Part shown: one piece after another, positions 6,348 through 12,656 of the stretch
Position numbering within the stretch: the first letter of the stretch is position 1
Layout: the number at the start of each line of letters is the position of its first letter
Assembly: GCA_023248365.1 (NCBI GenBank)
Contig: JAHFER010000023.1
Span: 1 to 12,656 of the forward strand
Source: Nitrospirota bacterium
GTDB taxonomy: Bacteria; Nitrospirota; 9FT-COMBO-42-15; HDB-SIOI813
Direction: 5' to 3'
DNA length: 12,656 nucleotides
Position numbers and translations under genes: made by a program
The notes under the pieces: model-generated
Told to the model about the DNA's origin: nothing
Databases searched by the model: none
What the model saw: the letters and a program-made list of their open reading frames with translations, nothing else

Positions 6348-7997
6348 ATGGCGCGAAAAATCTTAGGCATAGACATAGGCAGTCATTCAATAAAAGTTGT
6401 CCTCGGAAGAGAACGGTTCGGCAAGATCGAGATCCAGGAGGTCTATGAAAAACCTGTAACTGGTGAAGGCACGCAGGAGCTTATTACATCAATAATCAGG
6501 GAAAATCACATTAGTCCTGACGTAGTTGTCAGTTCTGTCCCGGGCAACATTGTCTCTGTTCACTATCTCCAGATACCTTTTACCGATGAAACCAGGATTG
6601 CGCAGGTAGTCCCCTATGAGGTGGAAGGGCTTATACCATTTTCCCTTGATGAAATGGTCATAGACCAGTTTATCCTTTCGAAGAATAATGGGAATAACGG
6701 CAAAGGCCCTCAGAGGTCTTCTGTCTGCGTGGCGCTAATTAACAAGAATACGCTTCAGGAACACATAGATACCCTTAAAGGCGCCTATATTGAACCCCGT
6801 GTCATCGAGTTAGAACCCCTTGCATTATATCAAACATTGATGGAGTGGAATAAAACCGATGACACAGTTGCAGTTCTCGATATTGGGGCATCAAGGAGTA
6901 ACCTCTGCATAATATCAAAAGGCAAACCTGTAAGTATCAGAACATTAAACAAAGGCAGTAATGGAATAACATCTGCAATTCAGGAAGCACTCGGAATAAG
7001 TTTTGAAGAAGCAGAACAAAAAAAGATTACAACAGGAATAACTGATTACGAGTTATCAGTGAGCAGTGAGCAGGAAGCAGATGAGAAGTCAGAAGACGAG
7101 GATCAGAAATCTGAAGTTAGAAGCAAGAAGTCAGAAAATGAAGCTGACACTTTATCTCTTGCTATAAGAAAAGGTCTTCAACCCTTTCTTATAGAATTAC
7201 AGCAGAGTCTTCATTCCTATGAGATTCAGAATAATGACCCTGTAACAAAATTATATATAACTGGCGGCGGTTCGAGACTTCTCAACATAAATAATTATCT
7301 GAACAATGCCCTGCATAATATGGATGTGGCATACCTGGGCCTCCCTGCTGAAGTTGTTCAGCGGATTAACCGGGGAGAAGATGCAGGATTTATTTATTCC
7401 ACAGGCATTGGGCTTGTCCTCAGGGGGGCACGCAAACGGCAGGCATTAGGGCTTAATTTCAGAAAAGGCGAATATTTCCACAGAAAAGAGGTAAAGGAAA
7501 CTACAGGGAAAATCATATACCTGATTGTATCTGTTATAATACTCATAGTCATTGGCTCTGTGGACTTTTATTCAAGATATCATTACAGAGAGGTCAGATA
7601 TGAGTCACTGAAATCAGATATACGAAAGGTATACATGGAGACATTCCCCGATGCCAGAAATGTGGTTGATGAATATCAGCAGTTCAAGAGTGCAGTTGAT
7701 GATTTACGCAAAAAGGTCGTGGCCCTTGGCGGCGGCGCAGAAAAGGGGATGTCATCACTTAAACTGCTGAATATCCTGAGTGAGAAAATACCAAAAGAGA
7801 TAAAGGTAAATATTGATGATCTTCTTATAGAAAAGTCAAAAATAAGAATACAGGGAGATACTGACAGTTTTGAGAATATAGAAAAGATTAAAAAGGAATT
7901 TGAAACTGTCCCTATATTTAAAAAGGTTGATGTGGCAGATGCAAAACTGGGGGCTGACCAGAAGAAGGTAAAGTTCAGGATTGTTGTGGAAATGTAG
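6348..7997 (+). CDS. gspL: T2SS assembly-platform protein GspL (PilM/PilN-like)
   Basis: A 549-residue GspL, which links the cytoplasmic GspE ATPase to the periplasmic GspM. The cytoplasmic part has the actin/PilM-like fold: the first phosphate-loop motif KILGIDIGSHSIKVV (4-18), the second VAVLDIGASRSNLCII (174-189), and ITGGGSR (304-310). A membrane segment at about 388-405 follows (IIYLIVSVIILIVIGSVD), and then a PilN/GspL-like periplasmic domain (about 410-549) ending VKFRIVVEM. Residues about 238-267 are an acidic/basic low-complexity insert encoded by a heptanucleotide array. ATG 6348 is 3 bp after the upstream stop; the nearest AAGGA is 14 nt away, so coupling is likely. It could be named a PilM-PilN fusion, but the operon shows it is GspL. 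Confidence 0.92.
   Translation: MARKILGIDIGSHSIKVVLGRERFGKIEIQEVYEKPVTGEGTQELITSIIRENHISPDVVVSSVPGNIVSVHYLQIPFTDETRIAQVVPYEVEGLIPFSLDEMVIDQFILSKNNGNNGKGPQRSSVCVALINKNTLQEHIDTLKGAYIEPRVIELEPLALYQTLMEWNKTDDTVAVLDIGASRSNLCIISKGKPVSIRTLNKGSNGITSAIQEALGISFEEAEQKKITTGITDYELSVSSEQEADEKSEDEDQKSEVRSKKSENEADTLSLAIRKGLQPFLIELQQSLHSYEIQNNDPVTKLYITGGGSRLLNINNYLNNALHNMDVAYLGLPAEVVQRINRGEDAGFIYSTGIGLVLRGARKRQALGLNFRKGEYFHRKEVKETTGKIIYLIVSVIILIVIGSVDFYSRYHYREVRYESLKSDIRKVYMETFPDARNVVDEYQQFKSAVDDLRKKVVALGGGAEKGMSSLKLLNILSEKIPKEIKVNIDDLLIEKSKIRIQGDTDSFENIEKIKKEFETVPIFKKVDVADAKLGADQKKVKFRIVVEM
7057..7140 (+). repeat. In-frame heptanucleotide array inside gspL
   Basis: Twelve consecutive 7-nt units in unbroken phase (84 nt, 28 codons). 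Four are of the CAGTGAG/CAGGAAG/CAGATGA kind, and most of the next eight are GAAGTCA-like (GAAGTCA twice, GAAGTTA, GAAGCAA, GAAATCT and others). Three heptads equal seven codons, giving a 7-residue peptide period (KSEDEDQ, then KSEVRSK, then KSE again). The units match the GAAGTAA array at 3242-3297 but avoid the TAA that would create stops. Confidence 0.85.
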
Positions 7998-8009
7998 AAG
8001 TGAAAATTT

Positions 8010-8079
8010 ACCACAGAGCCACTGAGACACAGAGAGATTTATTTAAATGTTTAATACTCACTACTCTGTGTCTCTGTGT
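8010..8079. repeat. Inverted CACAGAG-type repeat between gspL and gspM
   Basis: The left arm CACTGAGACACAGAG (8020-8034) and right arm CTCTGTGTCTCTGTG (8064-8078) are complementary at 14 of 15 positions, 11 of them contiguous, around a 29-nt AT-rich centre. The left side starts ACCACAGAGCC, and the right arm is an 8-bp tandem CTCTGTGT. Elements of this CACAGAGACACAGAG type are dispersed in many bacterial genomes. It fills most of the 100-bp gap, begins 12 nt after gspL and ends just before the gspM ribosome binding site. Confidence 0.8.
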
Positions 8080-8097
8080 TAAAAAAGGTATTTAAAA

Positions 8098-8658
8098 ATG
8101 AATAATACAATTCAGTATATAAGTCAGTATCTAAATAAATTAAATGCACGGGAAAAGGGCATTGTTATATTCGGCGTATTAGGCGCCGTAATCATCATTG
8201 TGTACGGGTCTGTCATTGCCCCGTTTGCAGAACGTTATTCAAATCTTAGCAGGATGATTAAGCAGAGAGAGTCCCAGTATAACGACGTACTAAAGCTGAG
8301 CGGGGACTATTTCTTCCTGAAGCAGGAATATAATAACCTGGAAAAAGGCGCCTCAAAGACAAAAGAGGGCTTCTCCCCTCTTACCTTTATGGAGAGCGTC
8401 TCAACACAGGCCAAAATAAAAGATAAGATAGTTTCAATGAAACCGTCCATGACTCCTATGGGTGAAAATTACAGGGAATCCTCTATCGAAATAAAGATGG
8501 AGAAGGTGGTACTTGAACACATTATGCGATACCTGCACATTGTTGAAAGTTCAGAATATCCTTTAAAGATTAAAAACCTTCATATAAAGAGCAGGTTTGA
8601 TGACCCGGGGCTAATGGATGCAACTGTAACTGTAAGTTTTTATGAGAAGGTAAAGTGA
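8098..8658 (+). CDS. gspM: T2SS inner-membrane protein GspM
   Basis: A 186-residue bitopic protein that pairs with GspL in the assembly platform. It has a short cytoplasmic N-terminus with the ARE-x-G motif before the membrane (NAREKGIVIFG, 16-26), one membrane segment (about 21-41), a coiled-coil-like stretch rich in charged residues (about 44-85), and a ferredoxin-like periplasmic domain. GspM sequences are weakly conserved. The assignment rests on this topology, the SVSTQAKIKDKI and MEKVVLEHIMRYL helices, and the position after gspL. AAGG at 8085-8088 lies 9 nt before ATG 8098. A PilO-like name would describe the same fold. Confidence 0.88.
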   Translation: MNNTIQYISQYLNKLNAREKGIVIFGVLGAVIIIVYGSVIAPFAERYSNLSRMIKQRESQYNDVLKLSGDYFFLKQEYNNLEKGASKTKEGFSPLTFMESVSTQAKIKDKIVSMKPSMTPMGENYRESSIEIKMEKVVLEHIMRYLHIVESSEYPLKIKNLHIKSRFDDPGLMDATVTVSFYEKVK

Positions 8659-8662
8659 AAAC

Positions 8663-8697
8663 CGTGATACGTGTCCGTTGTTCGTTATTCGTAAATG
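8663..8697. repeat. Heptanucleotide array between gspM and gspN
   Basis: Five 7-nt units in phase fill the gap: CGTGATA, CGTGTCC, GTTGTTC, GTTATTC, GTAAATG. On the - strand they read as TACGAAT, AACGAAC, AACGGAC and so on, related to the TAAGAAT heptads of the other arrays. The unit at 8670-8678 shares ACGGACACG (opposite strand) with the gspJ leader repeat. Confidence 0.75.
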
Positions 8698-8704
8698 TTA
8701 TTTT

Positions 8705-9577
8705 ATGAAAATGTTTATAAAAAATAATTACAAATCCATAATTGGTTATACCCTTTTCTCTCTTGTAACTTTTGTATTATCACTCTATTTCTTATTCCCT
8801 AAGGAGGATATAAAAGCGAGGATAATTTATGAGATCGAAAAAGCAACTGCCACTGAAATTAATGCACACAGCGGCAATTGGGCATTTCCTCTGGGAATAA
8901 CCTTTAAAAATTTTGAGTTCAGAAAGAGAACAGGAAACATACATAATGTAGTTGGACATTTAGATAAATTTTCTATTGAGATACCGGTAAAAAACATATT
9001 TACCTTTAGTCCCGTGTCAGTAATAAGCGCCAGCAGCTATGGGGGCTCTCTCAAAGGGATAACTACACTAAATAATAATAACAGGATGACTCATGTAAAC
9101 TGGAGTAATGTTGACATCTCCCGCATTGAGAAAGTAAGAGATATACCTGCAGAACTAACCGGTATCTTAAGCGGAGATATTATACTGAATCTTAAGAATA
9201 ACAGTCTTCCGGAAGGTCAGATACGCCTGTTGTTAAAAAATGGAAAACTGGGAAAGATCAATATCATGGGTTTTCCGCTCCCTGATATTCCGCTTAATGA
9301 ATTAAATGGGACTATTGATATTAAGGGACAGACCTTGTCATTGAAAGACACCCATTTCAAAAATAACGATATAAAGGGCTTCATAAAAGGTGATATTCAG
9401 CTTCAGTCTGATTCAGACCCCGGAAATATCAATATAGCCATAAAATTTCAAGTGGGCGAAAAGATGAAAAAGGACTACAGAGGAATCCTTTCATTCATTG
9501 AACGTACAAAAGACCGTGAGGGATACTACACCATCCAGATTAAGGGAGATTTTAAGAAACCCTTAGTCAGCCTTTAA
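8705..9577 (+). CDS. gspN: T2SS protein GspN
   Basis: About 290 residues, with a signal anchor (about 12-31, SIIGYTLFSLVTFVLSLYFLF) followed by a periplasmic beta-rich domain. Features include FPLGITFKNFEF, the AsmA-like strand pattern ELNGTIDIKGQTLSLKDTHF (about 200-219) and a C-terminal IKGDFKKPLVSL. This matches the GspN family found after gspM in deltaproteobacteria and relatives. The role of GspN in secretion is not well defined; it is dispensable in some systems. No start has a Shine-Dalgarno sequence. TTG 8678 would add nine residues made of repeat sequence, so ATG 8705 is preferred and ATG 8711 is possible. An internal TAAGGAGG (8800-8807) lies just after the membrane segment. It is the last gene of the operon. 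Confidence 0.82.
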   Translation: MKMFIKNNYKSIIGYTLFSLVTFVLSLYFLFPKEDIKARIIYEIEKATATEINAHSGNWAFPLGITFKNFEFRKRTGNIHNVVGHLDKFSIEIPVKNIFTFSPVSVISASSYGGSLKGITTLNNNNRMTHVNWSNVDISRIEKVRDIPAELTGILSGDIILNLKNNSLPEGQIRLLLKNGKLGKINIMGFPLPDIPLNELNGTIDIKGQTLSLKDTHFKNNDIKGFIKGDIQLQSDSDPGNINIAIKFQVGEKMKKDYRGILSFIERTKDREGYYTIQIKGDFKKPLVSL

Positions 9578-9587
9578 AAGTTAACGA

Positions 9588-9634
9588 CCTTCACCCTCCC
9601 CTTAATCCCCTCCCGTCAAGGGAGGGGAGGCCTT
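9588..9634. repeat. Palindromic repeat 3' of gspN (left half of convergent block)
   Basis: CCCCTCCC (9607-9614), loop GTCAA, GGGAGGGG (9620-9627) forms a perfect 8-bp stem inside a CACCCTCCCC...GGGAGG context of a widely dispersed repeat type. No T-run follows, so it may act as a bidirectional roadblock but is not a canonical terminator. Confidence 0.75.
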
Positions 9635-9647
9635 AGAGAAGACAATT

Positions 9648-9696
9648 CCCTCTCCCCCAATTTTGAAAAGCGGGAGAGGGTTAGGGTGAGGGGGTC
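9648..9696. repeat. Palindromic repeat abutting the rtcB stop (right half of convergent block)
   Basis: CCCTCTCCC (9648-9656) pairs exactly with GGGAGAGGG (9672-9680) around a 15-nt loop. The flank GGTTAGGGTGAGGGGG completes the well-known CCCTCACCC...CTCTCCC dispersed repeat. It begins inside the rtcB stop codon on the - strand. No T-run is present next to the stem. Confidence 0.75.
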
Positions 9697-11125
9697 ATCC
9701 TTTAACACAGGCCAGCGGTTTTACCATCGCCACTTTCTTAGCAAGTCCTGCATTATGAGTTGAATCCACTACAGCAGTTACGTCTTTATAGGCGCCAGGG
9801 GCCTCTTCAGCAGCGCCTGAATATGAATGTGTCCTCACAATAATTCCCTGAGAAGCTAATCCTTTCAGCAGCTCGTCCCCTCTCCATTTCTTCTTTGCCT
9901 GAGTCCTGCTCATCGCCCTTCCTGCCCCATGACAGGCAGAACCAAATGACAGTTTCATTCCTGTTTCCGTTCCTGTTAAGATATAAGAGCACGTACCCAT
10001 TGTCCCCCCAATTAAAACAGGTTGACCTACTGTCCTGTATTCTTCCGGTATCTCTTTTCTACCCGGGCCAAAGGCCCTTGTTGACCCTTTTCTGTGTATG
10101 AAAAGCCTCTTAACCTTTTTTCCAACCATGTGCTCTTCTACCTTGCATGTGTTGTGGCTAACATCATACAGGATTGATATCCTTGCCTTTGGAATAACAT
10201 CAGAGAATCCCTCGCGCACAAGATGTGATATAACCTGTCTGTTTGCAAGGGCACAGTTGATTCCTGCATAAACAGCAGAGAAATACCTGCGTCCTTCAGG
10301 AGAATCTATAGGGGCACAGACAAGCTCCCTGTCATGTATGGGGATATTGTATTTTCTTGAAGCCTCAGCAAGAGTTTTAAGATAGTCCGTGCCTATCTGA
10401 TGACCCAAAGCCCTTGATCCGCAGTGGACAGATACAAGAATATCATCTCTCTTTATTCCAAGTACCTGTGCCACACTTTCATCGTATATCTCTGCCACAT
10501 ATTGAATTTCAAGATAGTGATTACCTGACCCCAATGTTCCGATTTCTTTAAACTGCCTCTTTTTTGCCGTCTCAGAAACCTGTGCAGGGTCCGCTCCACC
10601 CACCACACCCTCTTCTTCAATATATCTCAAATCCTCTTTATAACCGTATCCGTTTGAGACAGCCCATTTAGCGCCTCCGGTAAGCACATCATCAATCTGC
10701 TTTTGATTCAGCCTGATCTTTCCCTCTGAACCGACACCTGCAGGAACTATAGCAAATAAGCGGTCAACAAGCTTCTGAATGTACGGAGTTATCTCTTCTC
10801 TCGTCATACCTGTGCGCATGGTCCTGACACCGCACGATATATCAAATCCAACACCGCCCATCGAAATGACACCACCTTCCTCCGGATCAAAGGCCCCGAC
10901 CCCGCCGATAGGAAAGCCATAACCCCAGTGTGCATCCGGCATAGCAATAGACGCCTCCTGAATACCTGGGAGACATGCAACATTCTTTATCTGAGTTACA
11001 ACATTATCATCCAATTCTTCAACAATCGCCTCACAGCCAAATATCCTTCCAGGGACCCTCATCTCCCCTTCCGGCGGTATCTCCCATATATAATCAGAAA
11101 TTTTGTTTAATAATTTAATATCCAT
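9695..11125 (-). CDS. rtcB: RNA-splicing ligase RtcB
   Basis: A 476-residue GTP- and Mn2+-dependent ligase that joins RNA 2',3'-cyclic-phosphate or 3'-phosphate ends to 5'-OH ends, in RNA repair or tRNA processing. All known catalytic residues are visible at positions like those of the archaeal enzyme: D95 and C98 in GVGFDISCGVR, H203 in GSGNHYLEI, H234 in VSVHCGSR, H324 in DVSHNTC, and the guanylylated H399 in GSACHGAGRAMSRT. There is no intein. The N-terminal MPDAHWGYGFPIGGV and the end LACVKG are typical. A GAGGGGG just upstream of ATG 11125 is the ribosome binding site. It is third in the amrS-archease-rtcB cluster, 86 bp after archease. Confidence 0.98.
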   Translation of the reverse strand: MDIKLLNKISDYIWEIPPEGEMRVPGRIFGCEAIVEELDDNVVTQIKNVACLPGIQEASIAMPDAHWGYGFPIGGVGAFDPEEGGVISMGGVGFDISCGVRTMRTGMTREEITPYIQKLVDRLFAIVPAGVGSEGKIRLNQKQIDDVLTGGAKWAVSNGYGYKEDLRYIEEEGVVGGADPAQVSETAKKRQFKEIGTLGSGNHYLEIQYVAEIYDESVAQVLGIKRDDILVSVHCGSRALGHQIGTDYLKTLAEASRKYNIPIHDRELVCAPIDSPEGRRYFSAVYAGINCALANRQVISHLVREGFSDVIPKARISILYDVSHNTCKVEEHMVGKKVKRLFIHRKGSTRAFGPGRKEIPEEYRTVGQPVLIGGTMGTCSYILTGTETGMKLSFGSACHGAGRAMSRTQAKKKWRGDELLKGLASQGIIVRTHSYSGAAEEAPGAYKDVTAVVDSTHNAGLAKKVAMVKPLACVKG

Positions 11126-11144
11126 CGCCCCCTCTTATTCTTAT
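11126..11144 (-). promoter_or_regulatory. rtcB leader and ribosome binding site
   Basis: On the - strand ATAAGAATAAGAGG runs into GGGGCG and ATG 11125, giving a strong G-rich Shine-Dalgarno. The 11 bases ATAAGAATAAG equal the leader in front of the 3307 gene, and both sit at the end of a heptanucleotide array. Confidence 0.6.
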
Positions 11145-11201
11145 GGCGTAAGTCATACGGCTTAAGGTTATATGCCTTATGCCTTACGCCTTATGCCTTA
11201 C
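11137..11201 (-). repeat. Heptanucleotide array between archease and rtcB
   Basis: On the - strand, TAAGGCA-type heptads run in tandem (TAAGGCA, TAAGGCG, then TAAGGCA twice; 11173-11200). One degenerate unit and a single extra base follow, then TAAGCCG, TATGACT, TACGCCA and TAAGAAT. On the + strand the core reads as TATGCCT repeated four times with one T-to-C change (11171-11198). It fills most of the 86-bp gap. Confidence 0.85.
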
Positions 11202-11211
11202 TTGCATGTTC

Positions 11212-11619
11212 TTACACATCCACTATACACTGTGCAACAAACATATCATCTTCCTTATCAACCTTCAGATTACTGTACGTTGCTCCCTTAACCTCAGTCA
11301 TAATGTGGTGACGATTTTTATCAATTCTTTCGCCTATGGCAAGACCTTTCAAACTATTTTCAGTTATCTCAACCTTAAAACAGGAAAATAATTTCCCGCT
11401 GAGGTGTGCATGAGAAATCAGATTATTCAACCATTCAACAAAAAGTATCTCTATATCCGGCGCCTCACAAATTATCTCTTCCGTCTCCACAGGCCTTACA
11501 CCTTCTATATCCACCATTACGGAAAACATCGCCTTCGCTCCGTTCTCAAATGCCTCTTCCAAACTTTTTCCGTAACCACGAACACCTATATCCGCCCTGT
11601 GTTCAAAAGTTTCATACAT
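11212..11619 (-). CDS. Archease, RtcB activator
   Basis: A 135-residue archease, the small protein that accelerates RtcB guanylylation and lets it use other nucleotide cofactors. Motifs are EHRADIGVRGYG (6-17) with conserved D10, LEEAFENGAKAMFSVMVD (20-37), IEILFVEWLNNLI (56-68), KGATYSNLKV (111-120), and the terminal CIVDV with an acidic residue at 134, which I take to be among the metal ligands. Length is normal. ATG 11619 lies within the last 8 bases of amrS (ATGTATGA), so translation is probably coupled; GAGGG lies upstream within amrS. Being next to rtcB is the usual context for this family. Confidence 0.95.
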   Translation of the reverse strand: MYETFEHRADIGVRGYGKSLEEAFENGAKAMFSVMVDIEGVRPVETEEIICEAPDIEILFVEWLNNLISHAHLSGKLFSCFKVEITENSLKGLAIGERIDKNRHHIMTEVKGATYSNLKVDKEDDMFVAQCIVDV

Positions 11620-12646
11620 GTTCCGGTTCCCTCTGCCTCATACCTACACCGTCAATGACAGCGCCGCAAAAGGGGCATCTGGAATCTATTATATAGTTTG
11701 CTACAATCTCAAAACCAACACGATGTATCAGGGCTGACTTACAATTATAGCAAAATGTGTGTTCCCCATCATCACCGGGAATATTGCCTGTATAGACATA
11801 ACGTAATCCTGCGTCAATGCCAATCTTCCTTGCCCTTCGCAATGTTTCAGAAGGAGTGCGGGGGAGGTCCTTCATCTTATAAGTCGGATGAAAAGCACTC
11901 ACATGCCATGGGATTTCAGCACCCACACCTTTTATAAATTTTGCTATCTGATACAATTCCTCATCAGTGTCATTTTTAGTGGGTATTATAAGTGTCGTTA
12001 CCTCTACCCAAATACCATATTCCCTCATTCGTTTTATAGTCTCAAGAACAGGATCCCTCGAGGCACCACAGACACGTTTGTGCATCTTTTCATTGAAAAA
12101 CTTCAGATCTACATTTGCCGCATCAAGATATGGCCTGATCATTTTCAGTGCCTCTTCTGTCATATAGCCGTTTGTTACAAAGACGTTCTTTAAACCCTTT
12201 TCATGCGCCAGCTTCGCAGTATCAAATGCAAGCTCAAAAAATATCGTGGGTTCAGTATATGTGTAGGATATGCTCTCGCAGCCTGATATATAAGCTGAAT
12301 TCACAATGCCTTCAGGCGTCATGGTACTACCGTTGATTATCTTATCATCCTTAGGCATCTGGGATATTTCAGAGTTCTGGCAATGGAGACACCTGAAGTT
12401 ACAGCCTACTGTTGCAATTGAATATGAGGTAGAACCTGGAAGGAAGTGGAATAACGGCTTTTTCTCAATCGGATCAATATGCGCTGCAATTACCTTATCA
12501 TATACAAGTGTATATAACGTACCGCCGGTGTTTTTTTTGACACCGCAGATACCGGTTTTCCCTTCGGTGAGGAGACATCTGTGGGCACACAAATCACACC
12601 GGACTTTGTTGTCTTCTAATCTGTGATATAAAAGGGCTTCTTTCAT
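11612..12646 (-). CDS. amrS: AmmeMemoRadiSam system radical SAM enzyme
   Basis: A 344-residue radical SAM protein of the AmrS family, the partner of AMMECR1-like and Memo-like proteins; its reaction is not established. The 4Fe-4S site is CNFRCLHC (C82, C86, C89), followed by the SAM-binding segments around SYTYTEPTIFF and NVFVTNGY. An N-terminal cysteine set (C17, C20, C24, C34 in CDLCAHRC...GICGV) and a C-terminal zinc-ribbon-like pair of CxxC (C299/C302, C324/C327) are both family features. ATG 12646 gives the usual N-terminus; only 10 bases precede it in the window, so the ribosome binding site and promoter cannot be judged. The coding strand has an A8 run (12538-12531). No AMMECR1 or Memo gene is in the window. 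Confidence 0.93.
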   Translation of the reverse strand: MKEALLYHRLEDNKVRCDLCAHRCLLTEGKTGICGVKKNTGGTLYTLVYDKVIAAHIDPIEKKPLFHFLPGSTSYSIATVGCNFRCLHCQNSEISQMPKDDKIINGSTMTPEGIVNSAYISGCESISYTYTEPTIFFELAFDTAKLAHEKGLKNVFVTNGYMTEEALKMIRPYLDAANVDLKFFNEKMHKRVCGASRDPVLETIKRMREYGIWVEVTTLIIPTKNDTDEELYQIAKFIKGVGAEIPWHVSAFHPTYKMKDLPRTPSETLRRARKIGIDAGLRYVYTGNIPGDDGEHTFCYNCKSALIHRVGFEIVANYIIDSRCPFCGAVIDGVGMRQREPEHV

Positions 12647-12656
12647 CTGAAAATCC

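Noticed and set aside
6128..6376. Open frame on the - strand containing SFPCKRESRFSRND
   Set aside because: This peptide is the translation of the palindromic repeat from the other strand, a common false gene in automatic annotation.
6437..6459. AGGAGGT followed by ATG and a four-codon frame (MKNL) inside gspL
   Set aside because: Out of frame with gspL, extremely short, and inside a conserved coding region; most likely chance.
7676..8014. 112-codon open frame on the - strand opposite the end of gspL
   Set aside because: It mirrors the gspL periplasmic domain, is low in complexity (F, S, I rich), and has no plausible ribosome binding site or recognisable motif.
11404..12626. Several + strand open frames opposite amrS and archease
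   Set aside because: They lie opposite two confidently identified genes, show no motif and have no coherent start signals.

Overview
The window comes from a diderm (Gram-negative) bacterium. It carries most of a type II secretion system (T2SS) operon on the + strand and, converging on it from the other side, a three-gene RNA-ligase/radical-SAM cluster on the - strand. The GspL form (PilM-like plus PilN-like), a GspN of the deltaproteobacterial type, a CFI-box protein and the rtcB/archease/amrS set fit Nitrospirota or a deltaproteobacterial-grade lineage. That placement is inference; there is no rRNA or other marker in the window.

Layout, + strand, 1-9577: the end of gspF (inner-membrane platform), the pseudopilins gspG, gspH, gspI, gspJ and gspK in canonical order with tight or overlapping junctions, then two genes that are not T2SS machinery. 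The first is a 216-residue exported protein with two carboxypeptidase-regulatory-like beta domains. The second is a 795-residue exported metalloprotease-like protein with an HEXXH motif and a C-terminal CFI-box. The operon then resumes with gspL, gspM and gspN. Together these supply the pseudopilus, part of the assembly platform and, plausibly, a dedicated cargo pair. gspC, gspD, gspE and the rest of gspF would lie upstream, outside the window.

Layout, - strand, 12646-9695: amrS (AmmeMemoRadiSam radical SAM enzyme), an archease gene overlapping it by 8 bp, and rtcB (RNA 3'-phosphate ligase), which archease activates. The two operons meet tail to tail at a block of palindromic repeats (about 9588-9695).

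The most unusual content is the repeats. Every intergenic gap longer than about 40 bp is largely made of repeat sequence, and the short gaps have none. Several arrays show a strict 7-nt periodicity with related heptamers (TAAGAAG, TAAGGCA, TACGAAT, TCAGAAG). They sit upstream of the 216-residue gene, upstream of gspN and upstream of rtcB. One array lies in frame inside gspL, where 12 heptads (84 nt) add 28 codons and a 7-residue KSE-type peptide repeat. A different palindromic repeat forms the last residues of the metalloprotease. No stretch above 300 bases lacks a gene, and I saw no rRNA, tRNA, CRISPR array, transposase gene or convincing intrinsic terminator.
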